64,000 nucleotides of DNA from Asticcacaulis tiandongensis (GCF_006475605.1 NZ_ML636837.1:682046-746045), one strand, 5' to 3'. Shown: positions 1-8,420, counted from the stretch's first letter. The notes: generated by a model not told the origin, from the sequence alone. Numbers and translations: made by a program.

Positions 1-294
1 GGTGGGGGCATAGTCTCTCAGGAACTGGCGGGTCGCATCGCCTGAGGAGACAATGGCACTATAGGCGTCATCAAATACGCCGAGATCATTCAGCTGTTTT
101 TCAAGCCCTTCACGGGGGCGGGGTGAGTTGGAGATCAGAACCACCGGCCCGCGTTCGGCTTTGAAGCGGCGCAGGGCCTCATAGGCGGCGGGGAAATGTT
201 GCTTGCCGTTGTGGATGACCCCCCAGATGTCGCAAAACACAGCCTCATAGTCACTGGAAATTTCGGACAGACCATTGAGCAGGGTAGAGGACAT
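1..294 (-). CDS. HAD class IIA family hydrolase, N-terminal part (runs off the window)
   Basis: An open frame of 98 codons starts at an ATG at 294 and continues past base 1, so the C-terminal part is missing. The N-terminus has the HAD motif I in the form CDIWGVIHNG (residues 21-30), which replaces DxDxT and is typical of class IIA enzymes (NagD, pyridoxal-phosphate or 4-nitrophenyl phosphatases); motif II follows as LISNSPRPR. Proteins of this size and start in alphaproteobacteria are usually called TIGR01459-type HAD hydrolases, cytosolic phosphatases of unknown substrate. It lies downstream of leuB on the same strand, separated by about 130 bases filled with two palindromic repeats. The substrate cannot be inferred. 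Confidence 0.8.
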   Translation of the reverse strand, partial: MSSTLLNGLSEISSDYEAVFCDIWGVIHNGKQHFPAAYEALRRFKAERGPVVLISNSPRPREGLEKQLNDLGVFDDAYSAIVSSGDATRQFLRDYAPT

Positions 295-315
295 GGGAGG
301 GTTCCTTGCAACATT

Positions 316-423
316 CCCTCTCCCCATTAGGGAGAGGGTTAGGGTGAGGGGGTAAGGGCAGAGTGGGCGCAGTTGCCCCTCATCCGGCCTTTGAAGGCCA
401 CCTTCTCCCCTAAGGGGAGAAGG
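316..423. repeat. Two RIME-like palindromic repeats between leuB and the HAD gene
   Basis: Two elements sit side by side. 316-352 is a simple palindrome built from CCCTCTCCCC and GGGGAGAGGG-like arms with a GTTAGGGTGAGGG tail. 376-423 is a double hairpin: CCCCTCATCC, an inner stem-loop with GGCC arms, ACCTTCTCCCC, a TAA loop, and GGGGAGAAGG. Related copies occur at 12700, 13513, 14614, 28983, 29072 and 34112. The architecture resembles the intergenic mosaic elements (RIME) described in rhizobia; assignment to that family is by recollection of the pattern. Confidence 0.75.
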
Positions 424-425
424 TT

Positions 426-1478
426 TTAAGCGGCGCGGATTTCGGCGACGATGGCTTTGGTGACTTCGGAACCGGCGGCGGTGCCACCGAGGTCGCGGGT
501 CAGGATGCCTTTTTGAATGACCGCTTCGATAGCGGCATCAAGGGCATCGGCTTCGGCATTGAGGTTGAGCGAGAAGCGCAGCAGCATAGAGACGGACTTC
601 AGCGTACCGATGGGGTTGGCCAGATCCTTACCGGCGATGTCGGGCGCTGAGCCGTGGATCGGCTCATAGAGACCCTTGCCGGTGGCCCCAAGCGAGGCCG
701 ACCCCAGCAGGCCGATAGAACCCGGCAGAACCGAGGCCAGATCGGACAGGATGTCGCCAAACATGTTTTCCGTGACGATAACGTCAAAGGATTTCGGACG
801 GGTCACGAGGTGCATGGCCATCGAATCGACCAGCGCATGCTCAAGCTCGACATCCGAATATTCGGCGGCATGCAGTTTGTTGACCGTTTCACGCCACAGA
901 CGCGAGGTCTCGATGACATTGGCCTTATCGACCGAGGTGACCTTGTTACGGCGCTTGCGGGCGGCCTCAAAGGCGATGCGGGCGACGCGCTCAATTTCTT
1001 CGACCGTATAGACACATTCGTCCGTGGCCGAGGTTTCGGTGCGGGATTGCTTGCCGAAATAAAGACCGCCGGTCAGTTCGCGCACGATCAGCATGTCGGC
1101 ACCCGAAACGATGTCTTCTTTCAGGGGCGAACGGAAAGCCTGAGAGGCGGCGACATCCATCGGACGCAGATTGGCGAACAGGCCAAGGGATTTACGCACG
1201 GCCAGCAGGCCCTGTTCGGGGCGCTTGGGCTTCAGGTCCCACTTCGGGCCACCAACGGCACCAAGGATTACGGCGTCAGCGGCCTGACAGGCGGCGTCGG
1301 TATCGGCAGGATAGGGATCGTCGCGTTCATCAATGGCGATGCCGCCGATCAGCTTTTCTTCAAACGCAAAGCTGTGGCCATAGACCTCACCAATGGTTTT
1401 CAGGGCTTCCACGCCAGCGGCGGCCACTTCAGGGCCAATGCCATCGCCGGGGAGAACGACAATCTTGAATTCTGCCAT
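426..1478 (-). CDS. leuB: 3-isopropylmalate dehydrogenase LeuB
   Basis: LeuB oxidises and decarboxylates 3-isopropylmalate to 4-methyl-2-oxopentanoate with NAD+, the third committed step of leucine synthesis in the cytosol. From the ATG at 1478 the protein has 350 residues and begins MAEFKIVVLPGDGIGPEV, the standard family start; an upstream in-frame ATG at 1520 would add 14 residues lying inside the leuD terminator, so it was not chosen. The substrate-binding region RELTGGLYFG and the DILSDLASVLPGSIGLLGSA plus HGSAPDIAGK segments are all present. It is the last leu gene in the minus-strand order leuC-leuD-leuB. A terminator separates it from leuD, so it may have its own promoter or rely on read-through. 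Confidence 0.96.
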   Translation of the reverse strand: MAEFKIVVLPGDGIGPEVAAAGVEALKTIGEVYGHSFAFEEKLIGGIAIDERDDPYPADTDAACQAADAVILGAVGGPKWDLKPKRPEQGLLAVRKSLGLFANLRPMDVAASQAFRSPLKEDIVSGADMLIVRELTGGLYFGKQSRTETSATDECVYTVEEIERVARIAFEAARKRRNKVTSVDKANVIETSRLWRETVNKLHAAEYSDVELEHALVDSMAMHLVTRPKSFDVIVTENMFGDILSDLASVLPGSIGLLGSASLGATGKGLYEPIHGSAPDIAGKDLANPIGTLKSVSMLLRFSLNLNAEADALDAAIEAVIQKGILTRDLGGTAAGSEVTKAIVAEIRAA

Positions 1479-1495
1479 GTTCAGATACTTTCCAA

Positions 1496-1529
1496 TAAAA
1501 AACGCGCCTGACCGGAGCAAGGCGCGTTT
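1496..1529 (-). terminator. Rho-independent terminator after leuD
   Basis: Nine-base arms AAACGCGCC (1500-1508) and GGCGCGTTT (1521-1529) enclose a 12-base loop. Read on the minus strand the stem is followed by TTTTTTA, a U-tract. It lies 29 bases past the leuD stop and just upstream of leuB. Confidence 0.85.
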
Positions 1530-1557
1530 GTCATGATGCCGCTGCAGGCATCAGAAA

Positions 1558-2157
1558 TCAGGCGGCGGCCTTGCCGGTTCTTTGTTCGTAAGCCTCAATA
1601 GAGGACACGCGATTCAAAATCCAGCCCATAGCGTCAACGCCTTCAAGCAGGCACTGACGCGAGAAGGCGTCGATCTGGAACACGAACACGGTGCCGTCTT
1701 CGAAACGCAGTTCGCAGGCCTCAAGGTCGATGGTCACGCGCTGCTGCGGGTTCTTCGTCAGCTTGTCGTGAATGTCCTGCGGCACGACGATCGGCAGCAG
1801 GCCGTTTTTGAGACTGTTCGAGCGGAAGATGTCGGCGATTTCTGTTGAGATCACCGCCTTGAAGCCATAGTCGGTCAGGGCCCACGGGGCGTGTTCGCGT
1901 GACGAACCGCAACCGAAATTGTTGCCGCCGACCAGAATGCGATGCTCCTCAGGATCGATGATATTGAGGATGCAGTCGGCCTTGAGCGAGCCGTCATTAT
2001 TGTAACGCCAGTCATTGAACGCCACCTTGCCGAGACCGGCCTTGGTGGTGGTGGTCAGAAAGCGGGCGGGAATGATCTGGTCGGTGTCGATATTGGCTTC
2101 GGGCAGCACAACAAGGCGCGACGAGAAGGTGTTGATCGGTTCCTGATTGGACGACAT
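1558..2157 (-). CDS. leuD: 3-isopropylmalate dehydratase small subunit LeuD
   Basis: LeuD is the swivel-domain subunit that combines with the [4Fe-4S] subunit LeuC to isomerise 2-isopropylmalate to 3-isopropylmalate. The 199-residue product begins MSSNQEPINTFSSRLVVLPEANIDTDQIIPARFL, the usual LeuD start; the ATG at 2184 would add nine atypical residues. The substrate-loop motif GGNNFGCGSSREHAPWAL is intact. The gene follows leuC by about 140 bases that contain two hairpins (A1 and B1), and is followed by a conventional terminator. Length matches the family. Confidence 0.96.
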   Translation of the reverse strand: MSSNQEPINTFSSRLVVLPEANIDTDQIIPARFLTTTTKAGLGKVAFNDWRYNNDGSLKADCILNIIDPEEHRILVGGNNFGCGSSREHAPWALTDYGFKAVISTEIADIFRSNSLKNGLLPIVVPQDIHDKLTKNPQQRVTIDLEACELRFEDGTVFVFQIDAFSRQCLLEGVDAMGWILNRVSSIEAYEQRTGKAAA

Positions 2158-2199
2158 GCTGTAGCCTCTGAAACATACCGGCAAAGCCGGTCATAGGAT

Positions 2200-2242
2200 A
2201 AAAAGTCAAATCAGGGCGTAGAACCGCTTCAAGCCCTGATTT
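2200..2242 (-). terminator. Hairpin module B1 (terminator-like) between leuC and leuD
   Basis: Perfect ten-base arms AAATCAGGGC (2208-2217) and GCCCTGATTT (2233-2242). On the minus strand the stem is followed by GACTTTTT. The interior, read plus strand as CAGGGCGTAGAACCGCTTC then AAGCC, recurs at 8421-8464 with different outer arms and the same trailing GACTTTTT. It lies 14 bases beyond hairpin A1. Confidence 0.8.
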
Positions 2243-2256
2243 GCCGATATGGATTA

Positions 2257-2297
2257 CGCTTAAAAGTACACTGAGCGAAGCGAAGGACTTTTAAGCG
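2257..2297 (-). repeat. Stop-adjacent hairpin module A1 behind leuC
   Basis: Perfect eleven-base arms CGCTTAAAAGT (2257-2267) and ACTTTTAAGCG (2287-2297) begin one base past the leuC stop codon. The minus-strand interior AAGTCCTTCG ... CTCAGTGTACTT is shared with hairpins at 20943-20989 and 63063-63106, whose outer arms differ. There is no U-tract directly after it. All three copies have the same orientation relative to the gene they follow. Confidence 0.8.
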
Positions 2298-2298
2298 A

Positions 2299-3705
2299 TT
2301 AGGCGATATATTGGCGCGGATCGGCCACGTGACCGGCGATGGCCGAAGCCGCAGCGGTGGCCGGTGAGGCCAGAACCGTGCGCGAACCCGGCCCCTGACG
2401 GCCCTCGAAATTGCGATTGGAGGTCGAAACCGCCAACTGACCCGGTGCGACGAAATCGCCGTTCATGGCGATACACATCGAACAACCGGGCAGACGCCAT
2501 TCGGCACCGGCCTCTTCAAAGACCTTATCAAGGCCTTCGGCAACGGCTTCAAGGCGCACTTTTTCCGAACCCGGAACCACCAGCATACGCACGCCTTCGG
2601 CAACGTGGCGGCCACGCATAACTTCAGCGGCGGCCCTGAGGTCAGCCAGACGTCCATTGGTGCATGAGCCGATGAACACGACATCGACCTTAGCGACATC
2701 ACGCGAATCGCCGCCGGTCAGGCCCATATATTTCAGGGCCTTCACGTCGTTTTCATTGGATGGCAAGGGCACACCGGCGCGGATAGCGCCGCCCTGATCC
2801 GGTGTGGTGCCCCATGTTGCCATGGGCTCGATGGCTGAACCGTCGATGGTGATTTCCTTATCGAAGACCGCGCCTTCGTCGGATTTCAGCGTCAGCCAGT
2901 CAGCGGCGGCGGCCTCGAAGGCTTCGCCCTTGGGGGCATAGGCACGTCCGCGCAGCCACTCGACCGTGGTCTGGTCAGGGGCGATCATGCCGCAACGGGC
3001 ACCCGCTTCAATAGACAGGTTACAGACCGTCATGCGGCCTTCCATATCCAGAGATTCGATGACCGAACCGGCATATTCCAGCGCATAGCCGGTACCGCCA
3101 CCAAAGCCCAGACGCTGAATGATGGCCAAAGCCACGTCCTTACCCGTGACGCCCTTTTGCAGGGTGCCGTTGACGGTGATGCGCATGGTTTTCGGCTTGC
3201 GCTGGGTCAGGCATTGCGTCGCCAGCACGTGGCCGACCTCGGAGGTGCCGATACCGAAGGCGATACAGCCAAAAGCGCCGTGGGTTGAGGTATGCGAGTC
3301 ACCGCAGACGACCGTGAAGCCTGGCTGTGTCAGACCCATATCCGGCCCGATAACATGCACCACGCCGCGATTGTCAGAGTCCCAGCCAAACAGCTTTACA
3401 CCGTGGTTTTTGGTGTTCTGCTCAAGGGTTTCGACCTGAATTTTGGCCTGAGGCGTGAAATAGGGGCGCTCACCATTGGCATCCGGCGCAAGCGTCGGTA
3501 TCGAGTGATCGAGCGTCGCAAAGGTGCGGTCCGGACGGCGTACCTTAAGGCCACGCGCGTCGAGTTCGGAAAAGGCCTGCGGGCTGGTGACTTCGTGTAC
3601 CAGATGCAGGTCGATATACAGAACCGCAGGCTTGTCGGCGGATTCATCCTCGACGATGTGGCGTTCCCACACCTTTTCAAACAGGGATTTGGCAGTCGAT
3701 GACAT
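2299..3705 (-). CDS. leuC: 3-isopropylmalate dehydratase large subunit LeuC
   Basis: LeuC is the aconitase-family catalytic subunit carrying the [4Fe-4S] cluster; with LeuD it interconverts 2- and 3-isopropylmalate. The 468-residue length is normal. Visible family features are [11 protein letters not shown] near the start, [15 protein letters not shown] around residues 135-150, [16 protein letters not shown] around 345-360 (first cluster cysteine) and [13 protein letters not shown] around 405-417 (the other two). Stretches such as [11 protein letters not shown] also fit. It starts its own unit downstream of the ilvE terminator and is followed by the A1-B1 hairpin pair. Confidence 0.97.
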   Translation of the reverse strand: MSSTAKSLFEKVWERHIVEDESADKPAVLYIDLHLVHEVTSPQAFSELDARGLKVRRPDRTFATLDHSIPTLAPDANGERPYFTPQAKIQVETLEQNTKNHGVKLFGWDSDNRGVVHVIGPDMGLTQPGFTVVCGDSHTSTHGAFGCIAFGIGTSEVGHVLATQCLTQRKPKTMRITVNGTLQKGVTGKDVALAIIQRLGFGGGTGYALEYAGSVIESLDMEGRMTVCNLSIEAGARCGMIAPDQTTVEWLRGRAYAPKGEAFEAAAADWLTLKSDEGAVFDKEITIDGSAIEPMATWGTTPDQGGAIRAGVPLPSNENDVKALKYMGLTGGDSRDVAKVDVVFIGSCTNGRLADLRAAAEVMRGRHVAEGVRMLVVPGSEKVRLEAVAEGLDKVFEEAGAEWRLPGCSMCIAMNGDFVAPGQLAVSTSNRNFEGRQGPGSRTVLASPATAAASAIAGHVADPRQYIA

Positions 3706-3755
3706 GGTATATATTCCGTTGTGGGCAGGGGAGATTATACCCCTGAACAGAAAAA

Positions 3756-3794
3756 GTGAAAAGCCGCCGCAGGGTGTAACCCTTGGGGCGGCTT
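3756..3794 (-). terminator. Rho-independent terminator after ilvE
   Basis: Arms AAGCCGCC (3761-3768) and GGCGGCTT (3787-3794), extended by an inner CAGGG/CCCTTG pairing, give a stable hairpin. On the minus strand it is followed by TTCACTTTTTC. It closes the ilvB-ilvN-leuA-ilvE unit upstream of leuC. Confidence 0.75.
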
Positions 3795-3819
3795 CCCGTT
3801 AAAGAGAAAACGACGTGGC

Positions 3820-4743
3820 TCAGACGTAGTCGAGCCAGCCCCATTTATCTTCGGTCTGACCGTTAAATAGGCCTGAAAAACGCGCTTGCAAGAGCTTGGT
3901 GATCTCACCGGGGCCACCTGCGCGGGTCGGGATATCATCGATCGAGCGGATCGGCGTGATTTCCGCTGCCGTACCGGTCATGAAGACTTCGTTGGCCAGA
4001 TACAGCATTTCGCGCGGCAGGGCCTGCTCGACGATCTCGATACCTTCGGCACGTGCCAGAGTCAAAACCGTGTCGCGGGTAATGCCGCCCAGAATGGAAG
4101 AGGCGACCGGCGGGGTGTGCAGCTTGCCATTCAGGATGACAAACAGGTTTTCGCCAGCACCTTCGGACAGACGGCCATCGGTGCCAAGACCTAAGCCTTC
4201 GGCATAGCCGCGCGTGCGGGCTTCACGGCCGATGAGGTAGGACGACAGATAGTTGCCCGAAGCCTTGGCGGCGGCGGGGATGGTGTTCGGGGCAACGCGC
4301 TGCCATGAGGAAACGCAGACATCGACGCCCTTGGTCAGGCCGTCTTCGCCGAGATAGGCGCCCCACGGGAAGGCGGCAATGGCGACATCAACGCGGATAT
4401 TGTCAGCCTTAGGCGTGACACCCAGACCACATTCGCCCAAAAAGGCGATGGGGCGCAGATAGGCAGATTTCAGGCCATTGGCCTTCAGGGTTTCCTTACA
4501 GGCCGCATTGATCTGCTCGACCGTATAGGCCATCGGTAGATGATAGATGCGGGCCGAATCGAGCAGGCGCTGGTTGTGTTCCGTTAGACGGAAGACAGCC
4601 GACCCCTTAGGGGTGTCATAGGCGCGGATGCCTTCGAAGACACCTGTGCCGTAATGCAGCGCGTGGGTTAAGACGTGAATCTTCGCGTCTTCCCATTGTT
4701 TTAGTTCACCGTTGAACCAGATTTTTTCAGCGAGCGGTTTCAT
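3820..4743 (-). CDS. ilvE: Branched-chain amino acid aminotransferase IlvE
   Basis: IlvE is a fold-type IV PLP enzyme that transfers the amino group of glutamate to the 2-oxo acids of leucine, isoleucine and valine. The 307-residue protein shows the family landmarks: LHYGTGVFEGIRAY near residue 30, the PLP-lysine segment APNTIPAAAKASGNYLSS with the lysine at residue 160, and SEGAGENLFVI. The start codon lies 17 bases inside the 3' end of leuA, so the two are probably translationally coupled. A terminator follows. Confidence 0.96.
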   Translation of the reverse strand: MKPLAEKIWFNGELKQWEDAKIHVLTHALHYGTGVFEGIRAYDTPKGSAVFRLTEHNQRLLDSARIYHLPMAYTVEQINAACKETLKANGLKSAYLRPIAFLGECGLGVTPKADNIRVDVAIAAFPWGAYLGEDGLTKGVDVCVSSWQRVAPNTIPAAAKASGNYLSSYLIGREARTRGYAEGLGLGTDGRLSEGAGENLFVILNGKLHTPPVASSILGGITRDTVLTLARAEGIEIVEQALPREMLYLANEVFMTGTAAEITPIRSIDDIPTRAGGPGEITKLLQARFSGLFNGQTEDKWGWLDYV

Positions 4744-6310
4744 GGATTTTTCCAGAGTCAGAATTTTGAGCCTTCATCTTTCTGTCGTGCAGAAAGACAT
4801 ATTTTTCAAAGCCATCACATATGGCGCGTAATCCGGCCCACACTGGGTCGGGGCCGCGACCACGGCCCCGATACACCTCACCCTTGATTTGCAAGCTGAT
4901 TTCGGCGAACGCGCCGCCGTCGAAAGTGAAGCCCGACTGAATGATTTCACAGTCATTGACGCGGGCTTCGATCTGATAGGCGTCCACCAGCGCACGGAAA
5001 CCGGCCTCAAAGGCATTCAGCCCCGAAGCGGTAACTTGCAGCGGATCGCCATTGTCACGGAACAGATCAAGCGTGATCGACACGCTGTCGCGGGTCGTTT
5101 CGGACGTGATCTTGAACAGACGCGCATCGTCCTTATCGGCATTGGAGCGCGTCAGCAGGGACATGAGTTCAAATTCATCGATCTCACCGATTTCATCGGC
5201 GCGACGTTTGAACGCGGTAAACAGTTCACCCAGAGCCAGTTCGTCCAGCTCATAGCCCAGCGCTGCCGCCTGTTTGGCGATGGCGTGACGACCGGAGTGC
5301 TTGCCGAGAACCAGATTGGATTTTTCGATCCCGACATCTTCGGGGTTCATGATCTCATAGGTACGGGCATTAGACAGCATGCCATGCTGGTGGATGCCGG
5401 ATTCGTGGGCAAAGGCGTTTTTGCCGACCACGGCCTTGTTACGGACGACGACCGTGCCGGTGGCGCGCGACAACAGGCGGCTGGTGTGGGCCAGCTTGGT
5501 GGTGTCGATGCCGGTGTGCAGGCCGTAAACGTCCGGACGGGTGCGCAGGGCCATGACGACTTCTTCGAGGGCGGCATTACCTGCACGCTCACCGATGCCG
5601 TTGATGGTCAGTTCGATCTGACGGGCACCGGCCTCAAGCGCGGCCAGCGTATTGGCAACGGCCAGACCGAGGTCGTTATGGTTATGTGCCGACAGGATGA
5701 TGTCCGGGTGATCCTTCAGGGCCGCCTTGACGTCCGCGAAAATCTTGAAGATTTCCTTGGGCGTGGTGTAGCCGACCGTATCGGGCAGGTTGAGCGTCGT
5801 CGCACCGGCCTCAGCCGCCGCAATGCAGACCTCGGCCAGAAAATCAGGCTCAGTACGGATCGCGTCTTCGGCGGAAAATTCGATGTCATCGAACGACTTT
5901 TTCGCGTGGGCAATGGCCTTTGCGGTGATTTCGACGACCTGAGAACGGCTCTTTTTCAGTTTGAACTCGCGGTGGATCGGCGAGGTAGCCAGAAACACGT
6001 GGCAGCGACGGTTTTTCGCCGGTGCCAGGGCGCGTGTGGCGGCGTCGATGTCTGATTCCAGCGCACGGCACAGCGACGCGAAGGTCGGGCCATGGACCTC
6101 GCGGGCGATGGTCTGAATGGCCTCTTCGTCACCGGGGGAGGAGGCGGCAAAACCGGCTTCGATGATGTCAACGCCCAGATCCTTCAGGGCGTGGGCCATC
6201 ATCAGCTTGTGCTCAACGCCTAAGCTGAAGCCGGGGGCCTGTTCGCCGTCACGCAAGGAGGTGTCGAAGATCAGTACGCGGTTAGGGTCTTTGGTACGCT
6301 CGGTGCTCAT
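4727..6310 (-). CDS. leuA: 2-isopropylmalate synthase LeuA
   Basis: LeuA condenses acetyl-CoA with 2-oxoisovalerate, the entry step of leucine synthesis, and is normally inhibited by leucine through its C-terminal domain. The 527-residue protein has the HMGL-like TIM barrel with FDTSLRDGEQAPG (residues 15-27), the metal-binding HNHNDLG and NGIGERAGNA, the communication region with HESGIHQHGML, and a C-terminal LeuA dimer regulatory domain from about residue 390. The last roughly 20 residues are a charged tail overlapping ilvE. It starts 11 bases after ilvN. Alternatives such as homocitrate synthase are unlikely in this context. Confidence 0.96.
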   Translation of the reverse strand: MSTERTKDPNRVLIFDTSLRDGEQAPGFSLGVEHKLMMAHALKDLGVDIIEAGFAASSPGDEEAIQTIAREVHGPTFASLCRALESDIDAATRALAPAKNRRCHVFLATSPIHREFKLKKSRSQVVEITAKAIAHAKKSFDDIEFSAEDAIRTEPDFLAEVCIAAAEAGATTLNLPDTVGYTTPKEIFKIFADVKAALKDHPDIILSAHNHNDLGLAVANTLAALEAGARQIELTINGIGERAGNAALEEVVMALRTRPDVYGLHTGIDTTKLAHTSRLLSRATGTVVVRNKAVVGKNAFAHESGIHQHGMLSNARTYEIMNPEDVGIEKSNLVLGKHSGRHAIAKQAAALGYELDELALGELFTAFKRRADEIGEIDEFELMSLLTRSNADKDDARLFKITSETTRDSVSITLDLFRDNGDPLQVTASGLNAFEAGFRALVDAYQIEARVNDCEIIQSGFTFDGGAFAEISLQIKGEVYRGRGRGPDPVWAGLRAICDGFEKYVFLHDRKMKAQNSDSGKIHETAR

Positions 6311-6321
6311 GATGTTTACTT

Positions 6322-6594
6322 TCAGGCGCTTATCTTTTGTTGATCTTCGGCGGCGGCAGTCTTAGGGCCTTTCAGGCGCTTGATGCCGTAGAGCCGGTCG
6401 ATTTGCAGACCCAGCGTGTCAATGCTACGTTTTTCATCGCGTGGCCGAACCGTGATCGTCGCCAGACGCGTGTCTTCGTCAATGCCGGTCAGTTCCAGAC
6501 CGTCAATGTGAAACCCGCGACGCTCAATCAGGCCGAGAACGCGCAGAAGCGTGCCTTCCAGCCGGTCGATCTCAATACGAATCAATTGACTCAT
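6322..6594 (-). CDS. ilvN: Acetolactate synthase small regulatory subunit, short IlvM/IlvN-type ACT protein
   Basis: A 90-residue protein with a single ACT domain (residues 3-75): LIRIEIDRLEGTLLRVLGLIERRGF with the usual beta-alpha-beta spacing, then ITGIDEDTRLATITV-like strands. Small subunits of acetohydroxyacid synthase bind the catalytic subunit and raise its activity. Most alphaproteobacterial IlvN proteins have about 160-185 residues with a second domain; this one stops after the ACT domain, like enterobacterial IlvM (87 residues). The start overlaps the 3' end of ilvB by 23 bases, indicating coupling. The symbol ilvM would be equally defensible. There is no sign of truncation by frameshift, since the stop is followed by leuA after 11 bases. 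Confidence 0.85.
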   Translation of the reverse strand: MSQLIRIEIDRLEGTLLRVLGLIERRGFHIDGLELTGIDEDTRLATITVRPRDEKRSIDTLGLQIDRLYGIKRLKGPKTAAAEDQQKISA

Positions 6595-8260
6595 CCCAGC
6601 GCTCCTCCATCATTTCCGTGTTAGACGCCCCCGGTGGCACCAGCGGCCAGACGTTCTCGCGCGGATCAATCAAAACATGCAACAATGTCGGGCCGTCAGC
6701 CGCCAGCAAGCGGTCAATAGCCCCTTCGACTTCGTGGCGCAGCGTAATACGGAAAGCGCTGATACCAAAAGCCTTGGCGACTTCGACGAAATCGGGGTTA
6801 TCCGACAGGTCGATTTCGGAATAGTTTTCTTCGTAGAACAGTTCCTGCCACTGACGCACCAGCCCCAGCGAGCTGTTGTCGAGCAGGACGATCTTCAGAG
6901 GGATACCATAACGACGCAGGGTAGCCATTTCCTGAATGTTCATCATGAATGAGCCATCGCCGGAGACGGTGACGACATGATGATCCGGCAGGGCCAGCTT
7001 GGCACCCATACCGGCAGGCAGGCCATAGCCCATAGCCCCCGAACCGCCTGAGGTCAGGTGGGCGCGGTTCTGGGTAAATTCGCAGTGCTGGGCGACCCAC
7101 ATCTGATGCTGGCCGACGTCGCAGGCAACGATGAATTTCTCGCCAGCCTTTTCAGACAGGGATTTCAGCAGGGCCGGGGCGTAGATACCCTTGCCGGGTG
7201 CGTCATATTTAAAGCGGTGTTGCCACTTGTTGTCCTTGTTGAACTTAACCCACTCAGACAGGTCGCCGATCTTAGGGTTGAGCGCAGGCAGGGCAATTTT
7301 CAGGTCACCGATAACCGCGACATCCGCACGGCGTGTCTTGTTGATCTCAGCCGGATCGATATCGAAGTGGACGATCTTCGCATTGGGAGCAAAGGCCGAC
7401 AGCTTGCCCGTGGCGCGGTCATCGAAACGCGCACCAATGGCGATCAGCAGATCGGCTTCGTTGACGGCGATATTAGCCGCACGCGTGCCATGCATCCCCA
7501 GCATGCCCAGATACAGGTCTTCGTAGGTCGAGATCGTCCCGATACCTTTGAGGGTCGAGACAACGGGAATGCCGGTGCGGGCAACCAGATCACGCAGTTC
7601 CTGATCGGCTTCGGCCATGTGTACGCCGCCACCGATATAGAACAGGGGCTTTTTCGCGTTTTCGATCATGCTTGCGGCGGCGGCAATCGCCTTCATGTCC
7701 GGTGCAGGCGGGACATAGGCGGGCAGTTCGCCCATGTCGGACACCTCTACGAAGCTTGCGGCTACGTCCTTGGGGATATCGACAATGACCGGGCCGGGGC
7801 GGCCTTCCTTGGCGATGGCAAAGGCGCGGGCAATGACCGATGGAATTTGCGCCGGATCGCGAACCAGCCAGGAGTGCTTGACGATCGGCAAAGTCATGCC
7901 GATCAGGTCAACTTCCTGAAAGCCGTCCGTGCCCAGAAGGCTGGTGCCGACCTGACCCGTGATACAGACCATCGGGACAGAATCCATATAGGCGTTGGCT
8001 ATGCCGGTAACGAGGTTGGTCGCACCGGGGCCGGACGTGGCCATACAGACGCCAACGCGGCCTGTGGCGCGGGCATAGGCGTCAGCGGCAAAGGAAGCGC
8101 CCTGTTCGTGACGAACCAGAATGTGACGCAGGCCGGACCCTGCCAGCGCGTCATAGATAGGCATGATGGCACCGCCGGGATAACCGAATAGCACATCGAC
8201 CCCCAACGCTTTCAGCGTGGAGATGACTAACTGTGCGCCGGTGGGCTTATTGGTGCTCAT
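6572..8260 (-). CDS. ilvB: Acetolactate synthase large (catalytic) subunit
   Basis: The TPP-dependent enzyme makes 2-acetolactate from pyruvate (valine, leucine) or 2-aceto-2-hydroxybutyrate (isoleucine). The 562-residue protein has the three expected domains: N-terminal PYR domain with FGYPGGAIMPIYDAL and the catalytic glutamate at residue 52 in RHEQGASFAADAYAR, a central domain with FAD-site residues, and a C-terminal PP domain with the Mg/TPP motif GDGSFMMN (about residue 433) and LDNSSLGLVRQWQ. AAGGGA seven bases before the ATG is a good ribosome site. Its partner ilvN overlaps its end. Pairing with a short small subunit suggests an IlvGM-like enzyme. Confidence 0.95.
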   Translation of the reverse strand: MSTNKPTGAQLVISTLKALGVDVLFGYPGGAIMPIYDALAGSGLRHILVRHEQGASFAADAYARATGRVGVCMATSGPGATNLVTGIANAYMDSVPMVCITGQVGTSLLGTDGFQEVDLIGMTLPIVKHSWLVRDPAQIPSVIARAFAIAKEGRPGPVIVDIPKDVAASFVEVSDMGELPAYVPPAPDMKAIAAAASMIENAKKPLFYIGGGVHMAEADQELRDLVARTGIPVVSTLKGIGTISTYEDLYLGMLGMHGTRAANIAVNEADLLIAIGARFDDRATGKLSAFAPNAKIVHFDIDPAEINKTRRADVAVIGDLKIALPALNPKIGDLSEWVKFNKDNKWQHRFKYDAPGKGIYAPALLKSLSEKAGEKFIVACDVGQHQMWVAQHCEFTQNRAHLTSGGSGAMGYGLPAGMGAKLALPDHHVVTVSGDGSFMMNIQEMATLRRYGIPLKIVLLDNSSLGLVRQWQELFYEENYSEIDLSDNPDFVEVAKAFGISAFRITLRHEVEGAIDRLLAADGPTLLHVLIDPRENVWPLVPPGASNTEMMEERWDESIDSY

Positions 8261-8420
8261 GATGAAATCCCTTGCGCGAAAGTTTGTCGCTGCGCGCCAA
8301 TACTTTCTTGCATCTTTCGGTGTTGTGAAAAATATCCCGGAAACGCTTTGGTGGCGGCCCTTCAGATATTTTCCGCTTTCTTATTGGGGCGGGTTCCGGC
8401 GAACCGGAACCCGTTTTGCC
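8261..8420 (-). promoter_or_regulatory. ilvB leader with a perfect stem-loop and a U-tailed hairpin (possible attenuator)
   Basis: On the minus strand, after the ilvC terminators, the RNA would contain a perfect nine-base stem with a four-base loop (8391-8399 with 8404-8412, arms GGGTTCCGG/CCGGAACCC), then a hairpin with AAAATATC/GATATTTT arms (8329-8336 and 8365-8372) followed by five U, then ilvB. The 3' side of the first stem (CCGGAA) could alternatively pair with TTCCGG in the second hairpin. No branched-chain-rich leader peptide is visible in this gap, so the mechanism is open. Confidence 0.4.

Noticed and set aside
654..1511. Long plus-strand open frame antisense to leuB, and similar long frames opposite leuA, ilvB, ilvC, carB, rpoD and others
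   Set aside because: These are shadows of real genes in a GC-rich genome: no ribosome sites, compositions full of Arg, Gly and Ala, and the opposite strand encodes clear housekeeping proteins.
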